A stretch of DNA of 64,000 nucleotides from Heloderma charlesbogerti. Lineage: Eukaryota; Chordata; Lepidosauria; Squamata; Helodermatidae. Made by a program: the position numbers and the translations under genes. This document shows, piece by piece, positions 30,494 to 40,242 of the stretch (positions within the stretch are counted from its first letter, which is position 1; each line of letters begins with the position of its first letter). The stretch spans positions 186,001 to 250,000 of the forward strand of contig JANEZZ010003056.1 in NCBI GenBank assembly GCA_026122225.1, in the 5' to 3' direction. The notes beneath the pieces were generated by a model. The model ran no database searches and was not told the origin of the DNA. It was given only the letters and a program-made list of their open reading frames with translations.

Positions 30494-30508
30494 TCTGGAG
30501 ATCAGCCT

Positions 30509-31022
30509 CAGGGGCACAGCTAGCTTTGAAGGGGGGGCAGGGAAGTTTTTCCCCACTCCCTCCTGCCACCCACCAGCCTGCCCACCCGCCCTCCCTCCCT
30601 CCCTCCCTCCTTTTTTTTTTTTTTAACCTGGCGGCAGCAGTGGCTCCTCCTCCTTGGCCCTGCACTTGCAAGAGCGGGCCCTGTGTCCTGCGCTATGGGG
30701 CGCCATTTCAAAGTAACTTTTTGAAGACTTCCATTTGGAGTAGCAGCTGAACCAATCAGACGCCACCTTTAGGGGGACACGGCCAATGAGCAGTAAAGGG
30801 GCAGTCTTTACGTTGTTCCTGCGCCCTCATTGGTCATGAGGCTTGCCCAATCAGCTGCCATGGTGCCTCCGTTTGCTAACGGGGCTGAGCTAGAGGGAGA
30901 AAGAGGGAGAAGGGAGCTGCTGCTGCGGCTGCAGGCACCACCTTGAGAAGGTCGTTTCGGGGCCCTCCGAACCCTGGGGATCCATACCTGTGCCTTGTGG
31001 CCCACCCCTAGCTGTACCACTG
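30509..31022. mobile_element. 514-bp hAT-like non-autonomous element carrying a CCAAT-box cluster
   Basis: Ends CAGGGGCACAGCTAGC and CTAGCTGTACCACTG (complement CAGTGGTACAGCTAG) match at 13 of 15 bases. Flanks ATCAGCCT and ATTAGCCC agree at 6 of 8. The interior has a (CCCT)n/T tract at 30581-30625, a GC-rich part, and four CCAAT boxes between about 30750 and 30855 (ACCAATCAGA, GCCAATGAGC, complement of CATTGGTCAT, CCCAATCAGC). An end of the same type lies at 3758. No transposase. Confidence 0.72.
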
Positions 31023-31030
31023 ATTAGCCC

Positions 31031-31343
31031 GATGGCCCTCATCTCTGGTCTTTTGGTTGACAAGGAGGTGGCCATGGCCTGGTCTAGGAGGGGCCTTACC
31101 TCCCCCCGCCACTGCAGCTGAGGAATGTGCAAATGTGAAGGACTGTGAAGAACTCGTAGGTTTGGAGCTGGAACAGATGGAGGAAGATGCAGACTCAGAG
31201 AAAGAATTTAGTCAGAGCTCTGAAATCCTCTGTATGATTCCGGATGCCCCCCAGCCCAAACAGGAAGGCTTTTGTAGCCCTTCCTGTCCAGAGTAGGGCC
31301 AGTCCAAAGCTTGAGCATACTTCAGTACTTCAAGGGGTTGGTC
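31031..31343. other. Unassigned; acidic ORF fragment at 31057-31296
   Basis: The plus-strand frame reads EECANVKDCEELVGLELEQM then EEDADSEKEF, following a pyrimidine tract and CAG that would serve as a splice acceptor (ACTGCAG at 31108-31114). I recognise no family, and there is no donor or neighbouring exon. It may be chance. Confidence 0.2.
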
Positions 31344-31515
31344 CCAGGGCCTGGTCTGAAGGGACATGAGGCAGCCACTGTGCTGAAGCTAAGCAGGTCT
31401 GGGTCTGGTCAGTGCTGGAGGGGAGACCCCCTGGGAACCGCATGTAGCTGCCTTGAGTTCCATGATGGAAGAAAGGTGGGATATAAATGCAATAAATAAA
31501 TAATAAATAAATAAG
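31344..31515 (+). mobile_element. 5S-rRNA-derived SINE
   Basis: GCTGAAGCTAAGCAGGTCTG then GGTCTGGTCAGTGCTGGAGG and GGAGACCCCCTGGGAACC follow the internal promoter region of vertebrate 5S rRNA (GGAAGCTAAGCAGGGTCGGGCCTGGTTAGTACTTGGATGGGAGACC). The 3' part CTGCCTTGAGTTCCATGATG then AAAGGTGGGATATAAATGCA is the same tail as the tRNA-derived SINEs here. Confidence 0.85.
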
Positions 31516-32075
31516 GGGCTGGAGCAACTTCACTATGAGGGAAGCTTACAACTCCTGGGATCGCTTAGCTTGGAGAAAAGGCTAGTAAGGGGAGACATGA
31601 TAGAGGTGTGCAAAACTGTGCATGGTGCGGAGAAAGCGGAGAGGGAGACATTTTTCTCCCTCTCCCATAATACATAATACCCAGTGCTGTTACCCCATGA
31701 AGCTGACTGGTGGGAAATTCAGGACTGATAAACAGAAGGGCTTCTTCACACAGCACATAGTCAAACTATGAAATTTACTTCCACAAGGTGTGGTAATGGC
31801 CACCAATTTGGATGTCCTTAAAAGGAGATTGGACAAAATCCTGGAGGCTACTAGTATCAGTGGCTACTAGTCCTGATGGCTATATGCTATGTCCAGTACC
31901 AGAGGCAGTGAGTCTATGTACACCAGTTGCTGGGAACATGGGCGGGAGGGTGCTGTTGCGCTTGTGTCCTGCTTGAGTTCCCGTCGACAGCTGGTTGGCC
32001 ACTGTGTGAACGGAATGCTGGACTGGACTGGATGGACCCTTGGTCTGATCCAGCATGGTCCTTCTTATGTTCACT
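31511..32075 (+). mobile_element. CR1/L3-type LINE 3' end
   Basis: The sequence runs GCTTAGCTTGGAGAAAAGGC..GGAGACATGATAGAGGTGTG, then GCTTCTTCACACAGCACATA, GTGGTAATGGCCACCAATTT, and ends GGACCCTTGGTCTGATCCAG..GGTCCTTCTTATGTTC. The LSLEKRLVRGDMIEV-like thumb wording and the TTCTTATGTTC tail mark it as CR1-group. Related tails lie at 18.4, 22.3, 51.0 and 61.5 kb. Confidence 0.8.
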
Positions 32076-32164
32076 GGAAGGAAGGTGTTCCAAGCTGCAG
32101 TTCTGACAGCTGTCCACACAGGGCAACCCCACACAGGCAGAACAGAAGGCGCCTGGTTTGAGAG

Positions 32165-32581
32165 TAGGGATGGATGAGAAATTCGAGCTTGCCCAGTTCA
32201 CACTTCTCAAACCTATAAGCAAACCGGAATGCATTTGTGTACCAAAATCTATCCTTCTCAGAATGTTGCACTGTAATTCACAACTCAAAAAATGCAGACA
32301 AAATACTTTTATTAAGGAGAAATGCATTCAACATTTCATATGTTGGGGGAATATTCACAGAAAAATGCATTATATTGGGGCAAAATTGCTTGCAAAAAGT
32401 GTACACACAAGGAAAGGCACATACAATAATGCATTCAATAAAAGAAATGTGCAAGGATTTTCATCCTGACTGTTGTGTGGCCTGAATTCTCAAACAAATG
32501 CAGCATTGGGTTGAAATGAACATACAGTTGGGAAACTTAAAAACTGAGCAAAACTGAAATTGACAGATTTGCCCATTCATA
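32165..32581. mobile_element. AT-rich hAT-like non-autonomous element, fourth copy
   Basis: Begins TAGGGATGGATGAGAAATTC and ends TTGACAGATTTGCCCATTCATA (complement TATGAATGGGCAAATCTGTC). The interior contains GGGGCAAAATTGCTTGCAAA and AAGGAGAAATGCATTCAAC. I could not find a matching 8-bp duplication. Confidence 0.65.
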
Positions 32582-32835
32582 CTCTCTCTATAGGGTATTC
32601 TAAATAAAATATCGGTGCCAGGCAAAGGTTCTCTTAGGGGTTTTAGAGACCTAGTTCTAGATTTTTAGGGCTGTTTTATTGATTCTTGTGCTGTTTGTTA
32701 TTTTGAATTGTATTGTATTCTTTTAAATATTTGTATTGTATTTTATCTTTTTAAGTATTTGTGTTTGTTTATTTATTGATTGATTTTCTTAATTGCCCAT
32801 CTGGCCAGTCACCTGGCCACTCTGGGCAATGTACA
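32582..32835. other. AT-rich LINE-type tail remnant
   Basis: TTTTATCTTTTTAAGTATTT and TTAATTGCCCATCTGGCC..CTGGGCAATGTACAG resemble the GCCCAATAGCC..GGGCGGTTTACA tail of the repeat at 39.5 kb. Confidence 0.4.
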
Positions 32836-33590
32836 GCAGCAACAGTAAGAACCAGACATGGAACAACCGAGTGGTTCAAAATTGGGAAAGGAGCATGACA
32901 AGGCTGCATATTGTCACCCTGCTTATTTAACTTATATGCAGAGTACGTCATGAGAAACGCCGGCTTGGATGAATCACAGGTCGGAATTAAGATTGCTGGG
33001 AGAATTATCAACAACCTCCGATATGCAGACGATACCACCCTAATGGCAGAAAGCGAAGAGGATCTCAAGAGCCTCTTGTTGAGGGTGAAAGAGGAGAGTG
33101 CAAAAGCTGGTTTGAAACTCAACATTACAAAAACGAAGATCATCGCATCTGGCCCTATCACTTCCTGGCATATAGAAGGGGAAGAAATGGAAGCAGTGAC
33201 AGATTTTACTTTCTTGGGCTCCAAGATCACCGCAGCAACTGTGGTGCTGGAGAAGACTCTTACGAGTCCCCTGGACTGCAAGGAGGTCCAATCAGTCCAT
33301 CCTAAAGGAAATCAACCCTGAGTGCTCATTGGAAGGACAGATACTGAAGCTGAAGCTCCAATATTTTGGCCACCTAATGTGAAGAGAAAACTCTCTGGAA
33401 AAGACCCTGATGCTGGGAAAGACTGAAGGCAAAAGGAGAAGGGGATGGCAGAGGATGAGATGGCTAGATAGCATCACGGATGCAATGAATATGAACTTGA
33501 GCACGCTCCGGGAGAGAGCGCAGGACAGGAAGGCCTGGCGTGCTATGGTCCATGGGGTCACGAAGAGTCGGACATGACTGAATGACTGAA
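32836..33590 (+). mobile_element. BovB (RTE) LINE, 5'-truncated
   Basis: The open stretch 32911-33321 encodes SPCLFNLYAEYVMRNAGLDE, the catalytic motif RYADDTTLMAESEEDLKSLL (YADD at 33022-33033), and ESAKAGLKLNITKTKIIAS and EAVTDFTFLGSKIT. It then loses frame. The 3' part reads GGAAGGCCTGGCGTGCTATG and GGGTCACGAAGAGTCGGACA then TGACTGAATGACTGAACAAC, the BovB 3' end. About 40-50 residues between SKIT and LTSPLDCKE are missing relative to the 59.5-kb copy. Confidence 0.92.
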
Positions 33591-33599
33591 CAACAACGT

Positions 33600-33715
33600 T
33601 AAAACAATATATTTCTAAAAATATGTATGGCATTTTAATCTTTTAACTGTTTATAATCTGCCCAGAGAACTTTGGTTATTGGGCAGATTAAAAATATAAA
33701 TAAATAAAATAAACT
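33600..33715 (+). repeat. LINE-type tail with GCCCAGAGAACTTTGGTTATTGGGC hairpin
   Basis: TCTGCCCAGAGAACTTTGGT then TATTGGGCAGATTAAAAATA and AATAAATAAA. The same tail lies at 41.22 kb (plus) and 39.5 kb (minus). I do not name the parent LINE. Confidence 0.55.
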
Positions 33716-34125
33716 CTAGAACTGACAGCTTCTGAGAGTGCGGAATGGCACAGCTGATGTAAGAGAGAATGGAGAGGATGCCCCCAGGAATTTGTCTAGA
33801 AAACCTGGCACCAAGGTCCCACTCAGCAAATCTATGGATGTCACATGGGCAGCACTTGCCATTCCTGTAAATCTAACCTCCCCCACCCCCTGCGCTCCCA
33901 AATCTTTCATATCAGAATGAGAGGCAGCAACCATCAGACCAGTTGTCCAGGGCACCTGCACCTTGTACGGCAGGCGGGGGGCGGGGGGTTGGCAGGTTCA
34001 GTGAGAAGACCAGCCGGTGAAAGTAGCCTTCAAGTCTTGACTTGTTGTCTTGCAGATCACAGAAAGGTTCCAAGAAGGGAATTATGGGAGTTGCAGCCAT
34101 AAGAACTATTTACCAATAGTTATTC
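33716..34125. other. Unassigned sequence
   Basis: No repeat or gene could be supported. Confidence 0.4.
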
Positions 34126-34129
34126 CTGG

Positions 34130-34394
34130 TCATGGAATCAGAGCATTGGAAAGGACCTCAATGTCAACCTCATCCAGCTCTCTGCCTAGTCAGGAAATTC
34201 CCTGCTGCAGCAGCCCTGAGAGGTGGCCATCCAGCCTCCACTACAAGACCACTAGCAAAGGAGATTCCGCCGCCTCCTGAGGCCGACAGCTGCACCGTGA
34301 AGCAGGTTGCTTGACCAGGACGTTCTTCCTAATGTTTAACTGAAATCCCCGTCGTGTAATTTAAATCTGTTGGTTCGGATCCTACCATCTGGAG
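34130..34394 (-). mobile_element. Old CR1 3' end, reverse strand
   Basis: GGAATCAGAGCATTGGAAAG then GACCTCAATGTCAACCTCAT is the reverse of a CR1 tail (...GTTGACATTGAGGTCCTTTCCAATGCTCTGATTCC). AGGACGTTCTTCCTAATGTT then TAACTGAAATCCC is the reverse of the LNIRKNVL-type segment. Confidence 0.7.
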
Positions 34395-34720
34395 CAGGGA
34401 TGCAGAACCTCAGGCCCAGGGCAAGATCTCCCCCACCTGGGTCCCAATCTTGTCCTCTGGGGTTCCCCAGATGGGCATGTCCCCTTCCCCATTCATTCGG
34501 TGGTTTCACGGATCTTGTACAGTTTTCCCCCCACTCTAAAAGATTGGAATGCCTCTCCTAGGGCTGAGTTATTGGCAGGAAGAGGTTCAAGCTAAAATAT
34601 ACTGGTATTTTAGGCCCCACCCCTTTTGCCTTTGGCCCCTCCCACCACTGGAATGCAGCCCCCGAGAGCTTCTCTGAAATGGTATTCAGCCCTTGGGCTG
34701 AAAGAGGTTCAGTACCCCTG
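34395..34720. mobile_element. hAT-like MITE with CAGGGATGCAGAACCTC ends
   Basis: Left CAGGGATGCAGAACCTCAGGCCC and right GGGCTGAAAGAGGTTCAGTACCCCTG are inverted repeats. Flanks ATCTGGAG and ATCTGATC agree at 5 of 8. The 326-bp interior is unique in the window. Confidence 0.65.
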
Positions 34721-34881
34721 ATCTGATCTGGGATAACAGTCCCACCCCCCCTCTTCCTCTTCTATTTACAAAGAAACACAATTTATAACAATCAACAATA
34801 AAAATCCCAGAATTGGTTAAAACCCTATCAAATGCTGTCAAATATCTGGGAGTAGAGGAAAATCTTAACCTGGAACCAAAA

Positions 34882-35435
34882 TGTCAGCGTGGAAACTGAG
34901 CCCATAGAGCCCCAGAGCAGTTCTGATTCCGAGGAAGAGCCACAACCCATGGGAGAGGAGCTCGCTCGTCTCTCACAGGCACAGCGGCAGGGAGAGATTC
35001 CTCCTGCCAGCATTCCTGGGATAGATAGTGACCTGGCAGTGAGAGAGCGGGGGACAGGGTTTTGCTGGACGCTTGGCGCAGACGCAGGGAGCGGCGCCAG
35101 ATGGACAGCGCTGAGAGGAGGTGCTCTGCTCGCTTGGCGCTAAAACAACGGTCGCATCCTGAGGACCCAAGGGTAAGAGGGAGGACCTCTCCATAGCCCA
35201 TAAGTTCAGAGTCTTCCTGCTCTTCCCCTTCAGATGGGGACCAACTGCCTTACCTGGAGCTTAGGCTACTCTGCTATCTATCCCCAGTGCAGTTCCTTGC
35301 TTAGTTGCCAGTGATTAGTATCTGTAAGAGTCATAAAGGAATAAAGGAATAAAGCCTTGGAAAGAATCCTCGTCTTCTGTGTCCTGAGTTGGCTATTGGA
35401 GGGGACCGTAAGAGGCAGCTAAGGCACTCCAGACA
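34882..35435 (+). mobile_element. Solo LTR, same family as 29.7 kb, plus strand
   Basis: 554 bp from TGTCAGCGTGGAAAC to GGCACTCCAGACA, with an exact CAAAA duplication (34877-34881 and 35436-35440). Order and wording follow the reverse complement of 29678-30232 throughout, including the doubled AATAAAG at 35341-35354 and GCCTTGGAAAGAATCCTCGT. The embedded ORF starts alike but has a one-base deletion near 35032, so it shifts frame. Confidence 0.9.
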
Positions 35436-35440
35436 CAAAA

Positions 35441-35545
35441 GGATGACGATGGTGGCAGCAGGCAGAACTTACTAGGAAGAGCATTCTATAATTGGGGGCC
35501 ACCACCAAAAAGGACCTCTCCCTTGTTGCTATCCTGTGAACCTCT
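35441..35545. other. Short repeat-like stretch
   Basis: GAAGAGCATTCTATAATTGG then GGGCCACCACCAAAAAGGAC looks like part of a dispersed repeat, but I cannot assign it. Confidence 0.3.
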
Positions 35546-36075
35546 CTCGGAGGAGGGACCTAGAGGAAGGCTTCAGATGGTGATTTGCTGCATCATCTAT
35601 GTGACAGCCTTTCAAATATTTGAAGATGGTTGTCATAATGCCTTTGATTAATGTATTCTCTGGGCTAAACCTACCCAAATGCTTCAACCTTTCCTCATAG
35701 GACTGGGTCTCCAGACCCCTCACCATCATTGTTGCCCTCCTCTGGACATGTTCCAGTTCATAATGCCTGTGGTGCCCAGAACTGGACAGTACTTCAGGTG
35801 ATGTCTGACCAAAGCAGAACAGAGTGGTACCATTATTTCTCATGATCACTATACTACTGTTGATGCAGCCTAGAATTGCATTAGCCTTTTTAGCCACCGT
35901 ATCACACTGCTGAGTCATATTTAGCTTGTGGTCTACTAAAATCCCTAGATCCTTTTCGCATGGACTGCAATCAAGCCACAAGTCACCCATCCTGTATTTG
36001 TGCATTTGAGTTTTCCTATCTAAATGGTGAACATTGTATTTATCTCTGTTGAAATTCATTTTGTTACATTGGGTC
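35546..36075 (-). pseudogene. CR1 ORF2 C-terminal fragment, divergent subfamily, reverse strand
   Basis: The minus-strand frame (start at 36059) reads [55 protein letters not shown], then, after a scrambled patch near 35770-35870, LEHVQRRATMMVRGLETQSY and EERLKHLGRFSPEN. The sequence is clearly CR1 thumb region but differs from the young copies (GRFSP versus GMFSL). It shares that wording with 21.8 kb. Confidence 0.85.
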
Positions 36076-36104
36076 CAGTTCTCCCTCCTGTCGAAGTTAT
36101 ATTG

Positions 36105-36545
36105 AATCTTGTTTCTTGTCTGTTGGATGCTACAATGTCTCTTTAATAAAGGTCTAAGTCAGCTAATTGTTGGAGGTGTAACACAGCTAAGGCTTCTTTT
36201 TAGCATATGCTTTGGCAATGCCCAATAGTTGCCTCTTTGGGGGAGGGGTTCATTATACAGATATGTACACTTCTTAATATTTACTGATGTACATGCTCCT
36301 TTAAATTATCTACTTGCTTCCTGCAAGTTAATGCAGCTCAGTTGAAATGGATTCTCTGTGCCCTTCTGACAGCTAAAAGACTGATGTTACAACATTGGAA
36401 GGATAATTGCTCACCTCCTATAATGCAACGGATTTAGGGCCTTACACTGCTTTCAGCATTTGAATGGCTGGTGTATAGACCTGCAAATGGGTAGTTATTT
36501 GGATATTTGGTCTGCTTTTCCTGAGGTTTATGTATGGTTCTTAAA
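36105..36545 (+). pseudogene. L1-clade ORF2 C-terminal remnant
   Basis: In broken frames the sequence gives CWRCNTAKASF-like, HMLWQCPIVASLG, LLTAKRLMLQHWKDN and PANG text. The order resembles the Cys-containing C-terminal region of L1 ORF2 (CWRC..GT..H..W.CP.I..FW, then ALTAAR..IA..WK). It may belong with the RT fragment at 25.9-27.5 kb. Diverged. Confidence 0.6.
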
Positions 36546-36559
36546 AACTTGTATTTTCT

Positions 36560-36612
36560 CATACATGCGCACGCGTGCGTGCGTGCACACACATGCACGC
36601 ACACACACAGCA
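36560..36612. repeat. Compound GC/CA microsatellite
   Basis: GCGCACGCGTGCGTGCGTGC followed by CACACACATGCACGCACACA. Confidence 0.85.
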
Positions 36613-36775
36613 CAGCTACTGATGAGGGCAGAAGCCGAAACGTTTAGCTTAAATATATTCTTGAATACTCTGTTGTTAGCCTTTCTATCTTTCTCATACA
36701 TTTTACCTTACAACTGGCAGTATCCATGGTGGACCCAGAGCCTCCTTGTTGCTTTGCTGTTGTGCCGCTCTGCAG

Positions 36776-36805
36776 CAACCTCTCTCTCTCTCTCTCTCTC
36801 TCTCC
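36776..36805. repeat. (CT)n microsatellite
   Basis: About 13 CT units. Confidence 0.9.
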
Positions 36806-36847
36806 ATGCATTGAAGTTGATATATTCTAATCTATGTAGCCAAATTT

Positions 36848-36896
36848 CCTTCCTTCCTTCCTTCCTTCCTTCCTTCCTTCCTTCCTTCCTTCCTTG
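36848..36896. repeat. (TTCC)n microsatellite
   Basis: About 12 TTCC units. Confidence 0.95.
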
Positions 36897-36990
36897 CTAG
36901 ACAACACTGGGCCCAGGACAGAATTCTGTGGCACCCCACATGTCCCTTTTCTTCAAGTTGACCAAGAAGCCACCCATCAATGAGCTCTCT
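36897..36990 (-). pseudogene. CR1-type RT motif B fragment, reverse strand
   Basis: The minus strand reads VPQNSVLGPVLS, corresponding to the GVPQGSVLGPVLF motif of the CR1/L2/jockey group RTs. Only this short piece is recognisable. Confidence 0.5.
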
Positions 36991-38029
36991 TTGGGTATGA
37001 CCACATTCACACTTTCAAAAAATCTTGTGCCAAAAGGAGAAGTTTGGGGTAAAATTTGGGAGGCTCCAGGGATCAGGGAGCCAAAATGTCCTCTGCATAC
37101 TTTTGTTGCTGCTGGTGACACTCCTTCTGGTGGAAGTTTTCACCATCCCCCCCCCCGCCGAATCCCTCTTGGTCCCATGCTATGTGATGAAGTTTGGTCT
37201 TCCCCTTCCATTCCTGTGTGGCATTTTGGGAAATTAGTTTGAAAATAGTACTTGTTATAGAGTGTCCTCAAGCATGAACCATGCAAAGTTTCAGAAGGAT
37301 ATGTGCAGGGGCTATGGATTTACAATGCTTGAAAACTGGTTTAAGGTTTTTTCATAGTGAAGTCTGGTGGCATTGGAAGAATGGCCATCTCATGGTCCCA
37401 TTCTTGTCCTCCCCCAAAACTGTGATTGGAGCCCCTGGTAAATCATACCCTAGAATTAGAAGATGGACCTGTCAGTCACTCAGCTACCCTCCCTCCCTCC
37501 CATAATCACACTGTTTAGAGAAATGAAACCAAAAGACACTATTTGCAGGAGACATAAAGTCTCTGCATCTCCCAAACACAAGTCATTAACAAAGCCTTGT
37601 TCTGGAGTAGGTTCGGTTCTGTTGACTTTGGAGGCAAGCCTGTTTTGCCTTGGGAAGGAAAAGAACTGGACCGAACTGGCCCAATTCTGCTTGGGCTTTG
37701 GGCTTTGTCTGAAACTGATGCAAATCCAGAGAGAGATTGAGAGAGAGAGTATATGTATGCCAATGTGCATGTTTACATTGGATATGTGTGTGGATATATA
37801 TGTATACACCTAGACACGTACATGTATGCACGCCCACACACACACCACTGCTTCTTGACGGCATTAATAATTCCCCTTCTATTTTGCATTCTATCTCCTC
37901 TTCTAGGGCTCATCCAATTTAAGACGCAGCTTCTCTTGCAAGCGTCAGCCACCACTAGGGGGCAATGCATCCCCTAATTACACAGGGAAAGTCAGGGTCT
38001 TTTGGCAAAGCCACCCCTGACGAACTTAA
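36991..38029. other. Unassigned sequence
   Basis: No gene or definite repeat. A short GAGAGA/TGTG-rich region lies at about 37735-37850. Confidence 0.4.
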
Positions 38030-38520
38030 ATGGATTTTAAACATTAATATAATAGGTATTTAGTTAAGAATAGGGAGGGCGAGGGAGGGGGAGACAGCAT
38101 TTTAAACAAGCCAGCAGGTTCTGAAGAATGCATTAGGAATGCAGAGTTCTGAGTGGCTACTACATTTATTTTGATATTTAAGCGAATTCCAATTGTCAAG
38201 GAGGCTTGGGGATGCTAATTCAAGGAAAAGCTCATTTTGATAAATGCCGACGCAATGACCCTCATGCATCACAGGCTTATTTCTGGAGCTAATGGAGGGT
38301 TACTAATTTCACACTGTCAGAAGGAGCTTCTTCATTTACTTACAATGCCTCCTGCGGGCCCGTTGGAGCGACTTAAAAGAACAGTAAGTGGCAGCAAAGG
38401 CTGCTTTTCAGACAAGCTGATGTGGAGTTCTGCCAGAGTTACAAATTCAGTGAGAAGGCCAAATCCCCAATGGGCAAAAGAATGAAAACAAACCAAAATG
38501 ATTGATCATATTTTTCACTT
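38030..38520. promoter_or_regulatory. Candidate conserved non-coding element
   Basis: A repeat-free, moderately AT-rich island with dense TAAT/ATTA and octamer-like motifs (AATTCCAATTGTCAAGGAGG, GATGCTAATTCAAGGAAAAG, TTTTGATAAATGCCGACGCA, GGAGCTAATGGAGGGTTACT). Long runs lack any reptile repeat. Inferred from style only. It ends where a BovB fragment begins. Confidence 0.35.
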
Positions 38521-38530
38521 TTACTGAAAA

Positions 38531-38812
38531 TGCTCATTGGAAGGACAGATACTGAAGCTGAAGCTCAAATATTTTGGCCATCTAATGTGAAGAGAAAACT
38601 CTCTGGAAAAGACCCTGATGCTGGGAAAGACTGAGGGCAAAAGGAGAAGGGGACGGCAGATGATGAGATGGCTAGATAGCATCACCAATGCAATGAATAT
38701 GGACTTGAGCACGCTCCGGGAGAGAGCGGAGGACAGGAAGGCCTGGCGTGCTGTGGTCCACGGGGTCACGGACAGTCGGACACGACTGAACGACTGAACA
38801 ACAACAACTTCT
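38531..38812 (+). mobile_element. BovB LINE 3' end
   Basis: The last ~280 bp of BovB. TGCTCATTGGAAGGACAGAT, GGACTTGAGCACGCTCCGGG and GGTCACGGACAGTCGGACAC then GACTGAACGACTGAACAACA closely match 33.32-33.59 kb. 5'-truncated. Confidence 0.92.
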
Positions 38813-38847
38813 CATGCACAGCAGATGTGCTAAACCCATGTCTGGAC

Positions 38848-39022
38848 CAGTGGAGGTGGGTGGCGCCGATGTCAAGGGGGGTGGTGAATCCGCTCCAGGT
38901 TTCAAACAGAACCAGCCAGAGCTCTACAGGCTCTCTACACCTTGGAGCGCTCCTTTAGAGTTCTGACTGAACCTGGAGCGGATTCACTGCCCCACTGACA
39001 CTGGAGCCACCTGCCTTCACTG
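38848..39022. mobile_element. hAT-like foldback MITE, CAGTGGAGG family (copy 7)
   Basis: 175 bp, ends CAGTGGAGGTGGGTGGCGCC and GGAGCCACCTGCCTTCACTG, with an exact 8-bp duplication GTCTGGAC at 38840-38847 and 39023-39030. With copy 1 it is one of the two clearest insertions of the family. Confidence 0.9.
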
Positions 39023-39030
39023 GTCTGGAC

Positions 39031-39479
39031 CATCCCACTTCAACCTGCAGGTGTGAGGGGACACACCTTCCCATAAAATAACTCCCTCTCCACAAAACCA
39101 AACCTAGCACGCCACAGAGAAGGCTAGGCCAGAATCCTGGCAAATTAGTTTTCTGTGTGCATGTGCAATGATATTTTTTCTTTAAGAATTCTGAGTGGGA
39201 ATATTCCTGCGCATGCTGAGTAAGGGAGTGAGGTAGGGAGTGGCCACCATTTTAGGCAGTTACCAAAAATGCAGAGTGGAAGAAGCTTGTTTGTCCTCCC
39301 TGTAAGACCCTGAACCTGAAGACAGGGCTGCTTACGTTGTTCAGAAAAATCAAGCTTCACAGAGAAGTTTTACTTATATTTTTGTTGTGGACTCAAGCTG
39401 AAAAGAAAGACAGAACTTTGGGAGGGCTGTGCTCTGTTGTATTGTTTTGGTGATAAGTTTATGGTTATGAATGCAAAAT
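39031..39479. other. Unassigned sequence
   Basis: No repeat or gene could be supported. Confidence 0.4.
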
Positions 39480-39890
39480 TATTATATGTGCACTACTATT
39501 GTTTTATTTTATTTATTTATTCATTTATTTATTTATTTATATTTCATTTCTATACCGCCCAATAGCCGAAGCTCTCTGGGTGATTCATAAAAATTAAAAC
39601 CAAACGGCACACAATAAAACAATTTAAAATATATAGAACATTAAAACCACGATATAGCAATACAACCACAATAAAACCTAGCAGCAGTGCAGGAATTTAA
39701 AATACAGATTTAAATCAGCAAAGCTAAGTCTAGAAAGCTAAAATGCCTGGGAAAATAAAAAGGTCTTCACCTGGTGCCGGAAAGAATGCAATGTAGGTGC
39801 CAGGCGAACCTCACTAGGGAGCTCATTCCACAGCTGGTGTGCCACAGCAGAAAAAGCCCTCCTCCTAGTAGCCACCTGCTTTTAATTAAG
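39480..39890 (-). repeat. Dispersed LINE/SINE-type repeat, reverse strand
   Basis: A T/A-rich (TTTA)n tract leads into ATACCGCCCAATAGCCGAAG then CTCTCTGGGTGATTCATAAA, and later GGTGCCAGGCGAACCTCACT then AGGGAGCTCATTCCACAG. The GCCCAATAGCCGAAGCTCTCTGGG tail recurs in several places here, and the element is widespread in reptiles. I do not assign a family. Confidence 0.6.
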
Positions 39891-40242
39891 ATATTAAAAT
39901 GTATGTTAATTGTCCCTGTACAAAGCCTTTGCTGTGAGCCCCTTTAGAGACCCTGAAGAAAAAGTGTTACACATAGAATTATTATTTTTTCTATGGGGAA
40001 GCATTTGGCCATATGAGCACCTACCTGCAGGGAATGGCGGTGGGACAGCCCAGAAACAGTTTTAGCACTGTATCTGCTATTTGTGAGTACTAGGCCAAGA
40101 ACTGCTGGCAAAAGAGAAACGATTACAGGAGGATGTTGTGACATTACACTGAATTGGGGAAAAGTAAGAGGTTGCAGGGGCAAAAATGGAGGGGGGAAGC
40201 CCACCAGGGGGATGTCTTTGGGAAACCCCCACCCTGGGGGGG
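39891..40242. other. Unassigned sequence
   Basis: No repeat or gene could be supported. Confidence 0.4.

Noticed and set aside
30271..30750. 159-codon plus-strand ORF
   Set aside because: It covers a MITE and the edge of a hAT-like element; the similar TVEAGGSDVSGAV text appears wherever this MITE is read in the right frame.
31380..31440. Possible 5S rRNA gene
   Set aside because: Only the internal promoter part of 5S is present, it is diverged, and it is joined to a SINE tail.
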